Shown: positions 1 to 10,789 of the stretch, in pieces | How positions within the stretch are numbered: the first letter of the stretch is position 1 | How the letters are laid out: each line of letters opens with the position of its first letter | Assembly (NCBI GenBank): GCA_030374765.1 | Contig: JARGXX010000068.1 | Span: forward strand, 1,798,001 to 1,862,000 | Reading direction: 5' to 3' | DNA length: 64,000 bases | From: Agarophyton chilense | Lineage: Eukaryota > Rhodophyta > Florideophyceae > Gracilariales > Gracilariaceae | The notes under the pieces: model-generated | The model's database searches: none | Told to the model about the DNA's origin: nothing | Seen by the model: the letters and a program-made list of their open reading frames with translations, nothing else | Made by a program: the position numbers and the translations under genes

Positions 1-930
1 CATCACCTGGACAAAGCTGAGTTTTTCTTTGATGAGTGTAATACACAGGCGCATGCTCGTTCGGACTCAGAAGACGATACTAGTTTTAAGCGCAAGTTTT
101 CATGCAAAATATCTCAAAACATCTTCATAGTGGTACTTCGATTTAATCACATTGAAGGAAAACAATGAATGGGCCTGCATTTGAGATATTCTCGCATTAT
201 CAGTGACAGAATATACTGCAACCTCTTCATGTGAAAGTCCTTACTTTCATCGCAAAATTTTGTTTCCGCATAAGATGCTCATGAAAAATCCCCGTCTACG
301 AAGAATTATTTCAAAGATTTCGGAAACGGTATCTCGCTATAAAACCGTCGATCTTCTTTATTTGAAATTTTGTAACAATCCAAAGAAACAGCAGAACAAC
401 TTCGAGGCAGATAGTATGATCTCTGAATCCTAGATGAATGAAAATCTACCACCTCTCTCTGCCTAAAGTGCAAACTTGCATCCAGATTGTGAGGGTCGTC
501 TCAAAATTCATCTCCAGGTTGTAAAGTTTCAATCTGAATGAATGTCATTTTTTCTCTCTACTGATCAACCCTGTACTTTTCGCAGAAGAAATATAAAAAG
601 AATGAACTGCAATTTTCTGAGAGACCGAAGCTTTTTCTTCTGAAGGCTTTATAGAGTTTCCTCGGCCCCGCAGGCCTTTTAAAACCTGTTCTGTTCCATT
701 CTTGAGTTGTTTCTCACATGAGCTTCCATAATTTGATTGGCTTGACTTCGTTCGTGTCACTACGTGCTTTGTGTTTTTTGTGTATTATTGTAGGTGCGTT
801 TCCCGTTTGAGCCATGGTGAACCAACGAACGGCAGTACCTCTGATTTCAAATATGTTTCAATATGAATTGAGCGTTCTTTGTAGTATTCCGCTTGGTCGG
901 CCGAACTAATGGTATGACTTATCTAGAAGT
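1..930. other. No recognisable gene; holds one short dispersed repeat
   Basis: Short open frames occur here but none shows a domain, a good start context or a consistent coding pattern. The only structure I can support is a ~50-bp segment at about 811-865 that resembles 14,478-14,530 (see that entry). Confidence 0.5.
811..865 (+). repeat. Short dispersed repeat, copy 1
   Basis: This ~50-bp piece shares the run CTCTGATTTCAAATA and its upstream ACGGC(A/G)GTA with 14,478-14,530 on the same strand, at roughly 75 percent identity by eye. The second copy lies exactly between the 3' LTR of a copia element and the left end of the Harbinger element. It may therefore be a piece of an older repeat into which both inserted. 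Function unknown. Confidence 0.4.
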
Positions 931-1585
931 TGCGATTGGAACTCATAAGTAAGAAGTATAGTCAATACGATGATATGACGCGGCGTCCGGCATACAACTC
1001 CTAGGAGATGAATATAGCAGTGGGACATGTGTTGGCGCGGGTCGAGTGGCTTGGCACGGAACGTGCGCATTTGATAACTTTTTTGAATAATTCAAGACTG
1101 GAAACGTCACATGTAGTGACGATCCACGTGTCAGGTTCTATTAACTTTTAGTCCATTAGAAACCATACTCGTACAGTGGTTTGGAAAAGTGGCTGATCAG
1201 TGGTATTGTTTACGTATTATTTGGCACCTCACCCATTTAAACAGTTTGTAGGGTCCCAGAGGTGAGCTCCGAATCCAAGTAAAGGAAACAACATTAGTAT
1301 CATGACTATTCTGATCCTCGCTTAGACTTTTCTTAACCCAATATCCGAAAGGGCTATAAAAGAGAGTCATCCTACAACTACTTAAAAAGCCGCCTCCTTT
1401 ACCATGCCCCATCAGTATTATACAGTGTACCGTTCACCCTCGCTGGTCAGTAGTGGCCTTACATCTGACTTCCAGCTCGCTGGTGTTCTAGCTCTACCAC
1501 TGCTTTTCCCTTCGCCACAAGCACAGCCTGGAGGCGCGAACTCTGTTGCAGGCGTCTGCTCCTACCAAAAGAGCAAATATTAAAA
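931..1585 (+). repeat. LTR copy A of gypsy family 1
   Basis: This ~655-bp copy aligns along its length with 3032-3692 and 29,110-29,772. Shared landmarks, in order, are GAAGTAT near the start, TGGCTTG, CCACGTGTC, TATTATTTGG, CTCGCTTAG, a TATAAAAGAGAG-like stretch and TAGCTCTACCAC near the end. All three copies lose similarity just after GAGC(A/G)(A/G)ATA(C/T)TA, which I take as the 3' boundary. The start is accurate only to about 20 bp. Divergence among copies is high, so the insertions are old. Confidence 0.75.
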
Positions 1586-1764
1586 TCGTGAGCATATCCT
1601 GAGTACTATGTCAACATGGTGATTCATCATACTGTAGTTGTTGTGAGTACTTATAAACTGAATTTCAGATGAAGAGGAGTCCCCTTCGTTTGTGTTGTTG
1701 TTTTTGTTTTTGAGTAAAAAAAATTGTGTACATTGGAACCAATTTTTTATTTTGAATCATCGCT

Positions 1765-2640
1765 ATGGGTGAGACATCAGAAAAAATGGAAAACGCGAGA
1801 ATGCATGCATCAAGGAACGAGGGCTCTGCATCTGAGGATGGTGCAGAGCAAGGTCTCGGGGACACGGTGGCTCGTGTGAAAGAATTGATGCAGAATCTCG
1901 ACCAAGATGAATAGATGATCGTAATGGTGAGCTCCACGGGGGAGATTATCCGCCGATTCTAGCAAAAATCGTCCCCGTTTAGCTCTGGATCTGCAAGTCT
2001 GCTCATTATTTCGTTCGTTTCGGGGTAGAAAGACAGTTGCTCTTTTTCTAGAGTCAAGAAGGAAGATGTATTCTCAAACTTTCATGATGGCAGGATGCTC
2101 GATTTGACCGAGAGATATTATACGCACTGAGTCGCTTCGTGGTTGGAGAGGATCGAGAACGAGGAGAACCCTTAACATACCCTTTATGAGCTCCTTGATT
2201 CAATGACGAGGGAATTTGTACCACCATATGAAACTACAAGGGCTAAGATCTATGTTATGGGCGTCAAAATGAAGGGTTCCATTAATGAATATGTTCTTAG
2301 CCTTAAGAAGCTGATAAATATTATTAGCATGCCTTTCAAACAAAAATTAACGGAGTTCTTCACGAGTGAGCCATAGACGTACAGGGAGGAACTTTAAAAG
2401 AAAGCTACATGCCGTGCGCAAAATGCTCACAATGTAAGGCCAGATGTTTTCGAGTTCGCTCGCGATGAAGGCATCGCTAATGACTGGTATGCACAAAACA
2501 AGTCAAACTTCTGGGCGAAGCAGGCAGAATGGAAAACAAGGAAGGGCTCTGCTGGGTCAGAGGTTTCAAGAGGCACTGGTCATTGAAATCGTAAGTCCAA
2601 GAAACCATTAAAAGACGATTTCCTAGAGAGTTGGGGTCCT
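1765..2640 (+). pseudogene. Fossil gag region of gypsy family 1
   Basis: After the LTR and a T-rich leader, the + strand encodes a charged, Lys/Glu-rich, partly helical protein. It contains stretches resembling retrotransposon gag (an acidic N-terminal part beginning MGETSEKMENARM, then a region rich in aromatic and charged residues around 2.05-2.45 kb). Identification rests mainly on its position between an LTR and the RT, because no zinc knuckle is visible. It is broken in several places. It is a fossil and I infer no current activity. Confidence 0.45.
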
Positions 2641-3031
2641 TTACAGACCGGAGAGAAACCTCTGCATTTCAACAACGGGGGCAACGGCGATTGCCGCCGT
2701 GAAGTATGAAGGGACGCCGGACTCCCTTGCAGTCAGAAGAGGGCTGCCCAAAATCCTTCTGATGACCTGAAAATGCGGTAGAGACGCTCTTCGGAGCAGC
2801 GGAATAGAGCGGTAACAAATAATTGTCACTCAAATTATCGTCCATAGAGTCAGGGGTGGATATTTAGGAGACGTGTGAGGGACTGCATGGTGACAAGCCG
2901 GTCAAAATCTTTATACAATATTGTGCGTTCTACATCTTAATGTTTGGGAAGACCACGCAGTCTTGTTAAATGGCAACGAAGAAGGAGACATTAGAGATTG
3001 AGCCAAACGGTAGTTCTAACGTAATAATGTG

Positions 3032-3692
3032 TGTGTATATCATTACTAAGTGGTATAGTCTGGCCCTTGGTATGAAGTGGCGTCCCACAAAGGATGCAAG
3101 TAGATAGAGTATATTTGTTGATGGAATACGTGATGTCACCAGTGTAGTGGCTTGCGACGGCGCGCGCATATTCGAGGCCCTTCCTAGGGTAATCCCATAT
3201 TATGGACTGGACATGTTGTGGCAAGCCACGTGTCGGATTTTACTACCCTTGAGAGATAGAAGTCTATTACGGGTCATACCCGTACAGTGATTCGGCTAAA
3301 CTGGTGACCATTGGGTATTATTTATATATTATTTGGGCACTCACCCGGTAAAAAATGTACATGGTGCCAGAGATGAGCGCCTATTTTAAGTGAAGGAGTG
3401 TACACGGGTATGATTTCTCTTCGGTTCCTCGCTTAGGCTTCCTTAACCTGAGATCCAGACGAGCTGTAATAGAGGGTTCGCACACAACGACGCTTCGGGG
3501 TGTATCGTATCCTGCATTCCATCTACGTTCTGAAGGTGCACGGTTCCTCCTGGCTGGCGAGTAGTGGCCTTCAAATCTACTTCCATCTCGCTGGTACGGT
3601 AGCTCTACCACCCTTTTTCTTTCAGCTTCAAGCACCACTTCGGCGGTCCGAACGTTGCACCTGACTGCTCTTCCCGCGAGAGAAGATACTAC
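3032..3692 (+). repeat. LTR copy B of gypsy family 1, inside the relic
   Basis: This is a second ~660-bp LTR copy in the same orientation as copy A. Its 3' end at ATACTACA is followed within about 25 bp by recognisable RT sequence. Its flank is therefore coding sequence, not the primer-binding site and leader that normally follow a 5' LTR. That position fits a solo LTR left by a later insertion into the element, or recombination between two copies. Confidence 0.75.
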
Positions 3693-3714
3693 ATTAGACT
3701 AGATAACCATATTA

Positions 3715-5330
3715 AACGCGAATCCTTCACATATCATAAATGAAGCTCTAGACAAAGTGGCCGGTGCCGAGATTTTTTCAAAGATATACTTGACTGAATC
3801 GTAACATCAAATGCGGCAAAAAAGAAAAAAATGTAACCAAACAGCCATGCAGAACATGTTTGGATCATCCTGGTAAAAGTTACTTTTGCTTTAAGCTCAC
3901 CGATGCGCCTGCTGCGTTCAAAAGACTTATGTGTACTATCCTACGTGAAATAAATGAGGAGTACTGAGTGCTTTTCTTGGACGATGTACTGGTATATAGT
4001 AGTTCTACTCAAGATCACGGAGAGTGTCTTCCAAATACTGAAGACTAACGGGGATTTCGCGAAGAGAAGAAAGTGCTCAGTATGAGGTCGACAAAATGGG
4101 CATCTTGGTTTACCGTGTATCCAAAAATGAGGTTTCTACTCAAATTCGCCAAATAAATGTTAATATTGAGCGGCGGGCGCTAAAAAGCATCAAAAATGTT
4201 CAGAGCTTGATAGGATTGCCCAAATTCGATCGTCGCTTCATCAAGGAAATGGCGGGTATTACGAGACAAATGCAAGATCTCGTGCAAGAGAAGTCTTTTG
4301 GTTAGGAAGAGGAACAGGAAAAATCTTCTTCTGCTTTGAAAAGCGCATAACCTTCCGCTCCTGTTCTTGTGCATTCAAAAAGCCATGAGAAATTCATAGT
4401 GGCGACGTTTGCCTCAAAGTACGACGTAAAGGCAACCACGGAGCAGAATAAGCATTCTATAACTCATTTGATGCACAGGTTTTGTAACGCATAGGTAATT
4501 CCAATCTCCGGTAACAAGGAGTTGCGTGCCTTAATGATAGGGTTGGAAGATTGCATCTTCTACATAGACCATGAAACCATCAAATAACTTCAATCAAAGG
4601 CAGAGCTTAAACGACATCAGGCAATGTGGCTGGAATTCATCCAGGGGTATATTATTAATGTCGGACATGTCCATGGAGCACTTAACGTGGTTCTTGGCGC
4701 GTTGAGCAAACATGCCCATCCCCTCCCCGCATTTCAAATGATGAAAGTGGCGAGCGAAGATATGGCAAATAGTGTGAAAGAGAGGTACAAACAAAACGAT
4801 GGGACGCGGTAGATGATGCAGTTTCTCTAAGAACACGCTACAGACGAGTTGTTTGACGATGGGATAAAGCTGAAGACGATGTAATTCCAGTTCGATCGAG
4901 AATTCTTATAATGATTAGGATTCAAAGAGAGAAGACTGTACGTGCAAAAGGAAGGAAACCAATGTAGACACATCCTGGCGGAGCTCCATGACGCAGTCAT
5001 ATTGGAACTGAAAAAATATTCAACAAAATGACATGATAAGTTTAGTGGTGTAGGATGTACGGTGATGACGTTAAATATGTGGATTCGTGTGGTCAATGTC
5101 AAAGAAAATATACACCTATTGTAGAATCTAATACAAGTATGTAGCCGTTGGATGCCCGCATTTGATGTTGGAAAGAATAGGCAGCTGATTTTGGAGTATA
5201 TTCTCTTGAGAGCAAGCGATAAAAGAAAACAGTACTCGTAATGGTAGAAAGGCTGTCGAAACAAGTGTGAAAGCCCATTTTGAATGATAAAAACAAAACG
5301 GCGCGTATGGTAACAAACCTTGGGACCAGA
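3715..5330 (+). pseudogene. Fossil pol region: RT, RNase H, start of integrase
   Basis: At about 3.74 kb the sequence reads NEALDKVAGAEIFSKI, the Ty3/gypsy RT signature. Near 3.9 kb it reads DAPAAFKRL, followed by FLDDVLVYS, the RT active-site block. At 4.2 kb comes IGLPKFDRRFIKEMA, matching the conserved G-L-x-x-F/Y-Y-R-R-F motif. At 4.4-4.75 kb the RNase H region includes CIFYIDHETI and HVHGALNVVLGAL. Integrase-like residues (ECHD-like block) follow near 4.9-5.1 kb. Order and motifs identify the family securely. The region is heavily broken. Confidence 0.8.
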
Positions 5331-5399
5331 AACAAACAAAGAAACCAAAGTGAGAGAGTACCAACCTAAGTATGGCACAAAGAATAATTTAGCTTAGTA

Positions 5400-6280
5400 G
5401 TGCCTGCCATAAATCACTAGAGAGATAGAATGATAAAGACCTTGTTAGTGGAGACTTAGAAGTAAGCTAAAAACAACCAACGGGACTGCGGAGTCGCCGG
5501 TTCGCGGATGTAATCACGAGAAGGAACAAACCAAGACAACAGGCAACCACAAAGTGCCGAGTCCAAGGAAACGAGCACCACCACGATGGAAAAATTAACG
5601 ACCGCAAGCAAGCCGGCATATCAACGATACCCCAGATTCCCTACACAGAGCCGGCCTCGATAAATGTGGCAACGGAAGTGTGGGTCAACGGCAGGCAGCT
5701 TTGCTTGACATTTACGAGAAATGTGGCGGGAGGATGGAAAGGTTGATGAAAAGGAGAAGCAAACTTCTCTGAGGGTATGGAGAGGTGGTGTAAAAGGGGT
5801 CCGAAGGTCGGTTGGGCTCCTTGTCGAGTTCAGATGTAGGAGATTGGCTCAGCCTTTGTCTAGATAGTTCATGTAATGTAATGTTTCCCTTTCGTTTGAG
5901 CATACCCTAATCAGCGCTACACAACATGCCAGCTTTGCAATTTTCCATGTCATGCCAGATTGGCACCTTTCAAGGGAGATTTCCAAACTTCCACTTAAGC
6001 GTACGGAGTTGTCAATCCTTGCGGTCTAACATACACTCTTTAAGTGCGATCGTATCTTTTTCTGGTCGCATTTTCAACCATTGGTTACGGTCATCTCATT
6101 AAGCATTGTCTCATGGATGTCCAGAGTTCACATACCACAGCCCTCGTTGCGGTTGTCACCGATGATGCCACGCCTTCTCTTCCGTAACGAAACTGGATTG
6201 TTCTCGAATCTGAGTCTGTTGAAAGCCTTCGGGCACAAGGTTTCGGCAACTTTTATTTTTCCGGTTAAGGTTCACAGGTA
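5400..6280. other. Unassigned stretch inside the gypsy relic zone
   Basis: I see no domain, repeat or RNA signature here. Several short open frames occur on both strands (for example 6081-6281 on +), but none has recognisable motifs. Confidence 0.4.
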
Positions 6281-6283
6281 ACA

Positions 6284-6540
6284 ATGAACATGGAGGCTAC
6301 GTGGTTCTCAGAGCTCATGGAATATTTCGAAGCGATCGTGCGCGACGCCTGCCGTGGATTAGTGTTTCATGAATCTGTGGACGTAGTCTTTGGGATTCTT
6401 TTCGGCCGACTGCCCACACAGTATCTGCATAGAACGCTTTATGGCTTCAAGGAAGCCGGGCGTGCGCACTAAAGGCACCAGGGAGCTCAACATAGTTTGA
6501 GAAGGTTGATTCTGTTACTCCAGACTCTCACGTCTCATGA
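6284..6540 (+). pseudogene. Scrap resembling Ty1/copia RT
   Basis: The frame around 6,420-6,480 contains YLHRTLYGFKEAGRA, which resembles the copia RT block usually reading VYKLxKALYGLKQAxRAW. It is then followed by residues that could be the next helix. The flanks give no further support. This is a fossil fragment of at most ~250 bp, distinct from the gypsy relic around it. Confidence 0.35.
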
Positions 6541-6652
6541 ACTGTTTCCATCATTCTATTCAGTAGACTTCTCACTTCTTCCCCTCCGGACATGATCCTG
6601 CACGTACTTCATTTCCCACCGAGCGCGACATTTTCTTGAGCATGCCTCAGCA

Positions 6653-6990
6653 GGCGTGGGCACACCACCTCCGGGACGCCACGTACTCAGGCGCGCCATA
6701 TCTGTGGGCGCTCCACCTCAAGGACGCCATGTTCTCGGGCGCTCTATGTCCGTGGGCGCGCCATCTTTGAGGCGCCATGTTCTTGGGCGCGCCATGTCCA
6801 TGGTCGCGTTACCTTTGAGGTGCCATATTCTTCGGGGCGCCATGTCTGTAGGTGCATTACCTCGTAGGCGCCATGTTTTTGAGCGCACCATCTCCTTGGG
6901 TGCGACACATCTTTAGCTCCATGTTTTCGAACGCGCCATCTCTGGCACGCTATCTGCTTTGGTGCACCACTTTCGGTGCGCCATGTCTGG
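6653..6990. repeat. 48-bp minisatellite built of three 16-bp subunits, ~7 copies
   Basis: Diverged units of 48-49 bp follow one another, each made of three ~16-bp blocks of the type GGCGCCATGTTCTTGG. Because 48 is divisible by three, reading frames stay open across several units on both strands and give 16-residue protein repeats (on + of the type GAPPQGRHVLGRSMSV). I regard those frames as a by-product of the period rather than evidence of a gene. The base composition (GC-rich, GGCGC-rich) is unlike the flanks. Confidence 0.85.
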
Positions 6991-7725
6991 TGGAAGGTGT
7001 TTTTATCTATTTTGTCTCCCATGACATCTCCACAAAGATATCATGGGAGCCATAGAAAGGAATGGTCGCGAAGCCGGTGTCCCTTCTGGCGGTGGACGTG
7101 GTGGTGGACAACGCCGTTGATTCCATTTTAATATATAGTAATATTTGTGTACAAAAGTGATAAATTCAAAGACCAAGATTCGTTTTTGTCGTTACAGACT
7201 TGGAGGTCCGATTTTCATCGTATCCGATTAAGAAACAAAAGTTAAGTCCAAGTTCTCCAAGAGGCCTACTAGAATCGACAAATGTTTTGGTAGATCATGT
7301 TCACAATTAACCATTCCCAAACGGATTGACTTTCAACACATATGATACACACTTTCAGCATTATTATATAAGGCTTCATCTAAAGGTTTCCAATATACTA
7401 AAATACGACTCCAAGCTAGCTGGAGTTGAAGGAAAACTCTTTGAAATAGAAAAAATCTGGGCTGGGGTTTTTTAATGTTGATCCCGGTCATGTAACGCAC
7501 AGCTCTCCAACCCACAGTCTGAATAAATTTGATTTCAAATGCCTCAGTGCTTTGGAATACTTTGAGCGCAAGGGGTACTTCCAGCGTGTTACAAGTGACA
7601 ACATCGCCCGTGCTAGGGTCGACGAGTGATATTACAAAAACAGGAGCTGAGAGGCTGTATCTTTCAAGAAAGACTATTTAATGATGCTAAGAGAAATCGA
7701 ATTTGACAAAGATTAATCTTCCCAC
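6991..7725. other. No recognisable feature
   Basis: Non-repetitive sequence with only short open frames. It lies between the minisatellite and the integrase-like scrap. Nothing supports a gene here. Confidence 0.4.
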
Positions 7726-7729
7726 CTTA

Positions 7730-8090
7730 CGACAAAACTATGACTAGGAAGCGTAGAACCATTGGAGATCTCGATGGTCATAAAAACCTTCACTTAGAGG
7801 ATTGAGCTACCTCCTAAAATGAACCGCGCGAACAATTTCTTTAACGTATCAGAGTTGAAGAAATTCAAAAAACCGAAAAGACAGAAGTGAAATACTGAAT
7901 GTGGTGACTGATGCCCTCTGAGCTAGAGGGAAGTTTTTGCAAATATTTAGGACAAGAAGGACACTCGTCGTAAAATATTTTGTGCATTTTGAAAGACAAC
8001 CATCAAGTGAGCTAGAGAGATATATTAAAATGGACCTAGAGAACTGCACGGATCCGATTTGAGAATTGGAATTTTTGAACCCAAAAGAAG
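7730..8090 (+). pseudogene. Fossil gypsy integrase C-terminus, possible chromodomain-like tail
   Basis: At about 7.8 kb the frame reads RIELPPKMNRANNFFNVSEL, which matches the conserved end of gypsy integrases (KLPxxMxxIHxVFHVSxLK). About 100 bp further on, the frame containing VVKYFVHFERQPSSELE resembles the YLVKWKGYxxxxxTWE core of a chromodomain, but more weakly. It is probably the remaining 3' end of the gypsy relic to the left. It is broken. Confidence 0.5.
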
Positions 8091-8124
8091 AGGTGAATGT
8101 AAAATGGTAGGTTCATCTACCGTG

Positions 8125-8310
8125 TGTTTTGATATTCGTGCGCCTCATTCAAGGCGAATGCGCAGCACGACACATACATCATTACGTGTACACTGCTTCT
8201 TGCTCCGTAGCTTGGACTGAAATAAATAAAATGCACGGCCGCCGACATTGGTCACACCAACCGTCGAGGAGGCAAAGGCGAGGAGAGGCTCCAGCGCTTC
8301 AATTCCAACA
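8125..8310 (+). repeat. 5' LTR of copia element 1
   Basis: It starts TGTTTTGATATTCGTG and ends ATTCCAACA. It shares long blocks with 14,291-14,473, including ATCATTACGTGTACACTGC, the poly(A)-signal-like GAAATAAATAAAATGCACGG and GAGAGGCTCCAGCGCT. It has TG...CA ends. The AATAAATAAA run is a good candidate for the polyadenylation signal in R. Confidence 0.75.
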
Positions 8311-8339
8311 AGAACTAGATAGCATTCGCATGGGTCTTC

Positions 8340-8945
8340 GCACAACTTCAGCGCGCCTGGGCTCTTCCTTGCGCCTTGCCTCCGGCCTCTCCTCAGCCTT
8401 CCGGCCTCTGCACTTGGTTAGCCTTCCAATCTCTGCGCGTCCTCAGCCTTCAACCTCCGCGCTTCACCAACCTACGGCCTCCGCACTTTCATGACCTTCG
8501 ACCTTCGCACATTCTCGGCATTCGGACTTCGCGCTTCACCAATCTACGTCTTCTGCGCTTCCTCGGCCTCCGGCCTCCGCGCTTCATTAACCTACGGCTT
8601 CCGCACTTCCTCAGCCTCTGGCCTCAGCGCTCATAAGCCTTCTGGCCTCCGCACATTCATGGTCTTTGACCTCCGTGCATCCTCGGCCTTCCGTCTCCGC
8701 GCTTCATGAACTTACGACTTCCGTGTTTGTCTACTGTTCAGCCTCTGAACTTCTTCGCCCTCCAACCACTACGCTTCATCGGTTTGTTGGCTTGTGCTTC
8801 TTCTCTGAGCCTTATTTACTTGGCTCGTGCCTCCCATTTGCGCCTCGGTTACTTGGCTTTCGCCCTGCCTCCGTGCATCTGTTTTTTGGCTTGCGCCTCG
8901 CCTCTGCGCCTCGATCCCTCGTCTTGCGCGTTTCTCGCTTCGAGT
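8340..8945 (+). repeat. 24-bp tandem repeat in the leader of copia element 1
   Basis: The clearest part (about 8370-8725) consists of about 15 units of 24 bp of the type CTCCGGCCTCCGCGCTTCAT plus a variable AAC/CGGC end. Successive GCGCTTCA landmarks lie 72, 48, 48 and 72 bp apart, all multiples of 24. A more degenerate version continues to about 8945. The strand is strongly pyrimidine-rich. Frames stay open as 8-residue repeats, which is expected from the period. The array lies between the 5' LTR and gag and probably belongs to the element. Confidence 0.8.
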
Positions 8946-9754
8946 TTTGTACGCCCGGGGCTATCGCAGTCTTCCGGGTCTAAAGTCCTATATCTCTCTC
9001 TAAAGAGATGAATTCAATCAACAACATGATTCACTGTACTTACAGGTCTAGACGCTCCCTAGAATCGAAGGTTGAGAATGAGGTCTCTCCATATCCCCGG
9101 GAAGCTGCGGGGAGATATGAATTAGAGGTGGTGGGAAGTTTCATTTGCCTGTGTTAAGTGCTTCCGCAACCAAACTGCTGAGAGATGTTTACATAAGTCA
9201 TGTAACATCATTCGCGTATCTACACAATCAAAAACGGTACCTGAGGCAACGTGAACTTTGATGGGAGTTTATGACCGTCATGCTGAGGACCGGATCGGAA
9301 ATCAATTGGGGACTTGAACCAATCCGACTTGAATGCATCACACTGCACAACTAGCTCGATTGGGATGTGCTTTGTGGACCTTCGGGGACAGGGTGTCTCA
9401 TCGTTCAGTCTCAGTCACAAACAATCATTGGAGCGTAGAGATTTTTTTTTTCAAGTCGGGTCTTTGTTGTGCGGGGTTAGCCGCTTACGTGCGGGGCCCT
9501 GTACAGCATCGATCTCCTAGCTCCCTGGGCTGGGCTAAGATTACCTTAAATTTTATTTACTCCCTCCATCCGTACGGGACGGGCGAAGTTGAAGTCAAAG
9601 AAGAGGAAGAAATCGTTGCTAATAAAAAGTTGCGGACTCCTTTCTCGCTCAAGCGCAGGTTGATCAAGCGGACTCTTTTCTGGTTCAAGTAGGTTGACCT
9701 TGCGGACACCTTTCCCACCTAAGTAGGTAAATCTTATAGCCAGATCCACAAATA
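8946..9754 (+). other. Rest of the copia 1 leader, no gene
   Basis: Between the tandem repeat and gag I see only short open frames. This is untranslated leader or unrelated filler. The segment around 9,300-9,345 superficially resembles the 3' half of a tRNA but does not fold as one. Confidence 0.4.
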
Positions 9755-10690
9755 ATGTCGGGTGCTCAAGAGGCTCTCCTTGGAAAGCTACCGAAGCTCA
9801 AGGTGCCCACAGACTACATTATATGGCGCCGTCGTCTTCTAGCGTATCTTCGCAGGGACGAAGTTTTTCTCAGCGGTTTGGATCTTATCTCTGAAGGACT
9901 CAATCTCAATAACCGTGCAATGAGATCTTGGTTCGAAAAGTTCATGAAAGCCAAGAGTATTATTATATTATGCCTCTGTGATTCCGCTCTTGCTCTCGTC
10001 CGTAATTTTGTGATCGAAAACTACAAAATGGCCAAGGATCCTTGGAATGAACTGCAGCGAGTGTACACCACATCCAATACATAAGCTGTTCAGAACATCC
10101 GCCATCGCTTAGACACTCCCGTTTTGAGAGATAGTGAAGACTGGAACAAGCATGTGTCAAAGTTCTTGGAAATTGTTGGGGAACTTGCAACCTTTGACAA
10201 AGAGCTTTCGGACAAAGAAAAAGTTTCAAAGCTCATCCGCAATCATCTAAACTCTTTCACCCTTTTGGCCACGATGTCCAATATCACAGGCGGCGGCTTC
10301 GACTCCACCTTAAATGCTGTCGAACACGAAGTGGCTTGCCGTAAGAACCCGAACAAATCGGAACAATCTCCCACCATTACGCCCTCGTCGTTAACACAAC
10401 CTAAGGCATACACGGCAAGAAAAAATGAGCGCAGACGACGTACCTGGCAATCCAAATCATCTTCCGACAGGGATCGCGGCGACAAAAATTTCAACTACTG
10501 CGATCGTCGCGGTCACTACACTCCAGACTGCTACAAACGAAAACAAGAAGAATACACCGACAAACATACTTCTCGCGATTCTGACCGTCAACAAAATAGT
10601 TCTAATAATGGTGTTTGTGGTATCTCGCAGTACCGACCACGATAGAACGAAGGCGGAAAACGTCAATCGAACAGGAATTCAAGCTTTGCA
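9755..10690 (+). pseudogene. Fossil gag of copia element 1
   Basis: It begins MSGAQEALLGKLPKL and continues with an amphipathic region typical of copia gag (YIIWRRRLLAYL, DPWNELQRVY). It ends in a zinc-knuckle-like stretch NYCDRRGHYTPDCYKRKQEE (C-x2-C-like spacing ending in H-x4-C). Gag is the RNA-binding coat protein of the family. The region is interrupted. Confidence 0.75.
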
Positions 10691-10789
10691 CTAAGGGGGA
10701 ATGGAAATGGAGGTAATAACTTCAACTCCCGATCGTACGTGGTGCAGAGGGATGATAATCCTTCACCATTATCTCCATAAAACTGCAAT

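Larger units (their letters stand above)
931..8110 (+). mobile_element. Old Ty3/gypsy relic, heavily broken and rearranged
   Basis: Order on the + strand: an LTR copy (931-1585), a leader and gag-like stretch (1.6-2.6 kb), a second LTR copy (3032-3692), then RT, RNase H and the start of integrase (3.7-5.3 kb). Much further on comes a piece that reads as the C-terminal end of a gypsy integrase (7.73-8.09 kb). The reading frame is broken in well over ten places and the two LTR copies differ strongly, so the element is ancient. The second LTR lies inside the coding region, between gag and RT, which points to nesting or recombination. The interval 5.4-7.7 kb does not read as gypsy and contains unrelated material. 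The outer limits are approximate. Confidence 0.7.

Noticed and set aside
4827-5378. 183-codon minus-strand ORF
   Set aside because: Antisense to the gypsy integrase region; no domain.
6653-8945. CRISPR-like repeats
   Set aside because: Both arrays are head-to-tail minisatellites without unique spacers, in a eukaryotic context.
9296-9365. tRNA-like segment in the copia 1 leader
   Set aside because: GGTTCAAGTCCCC on the minus strand resembles a T-arm, but stems do not pair and no acceptor stem exists.
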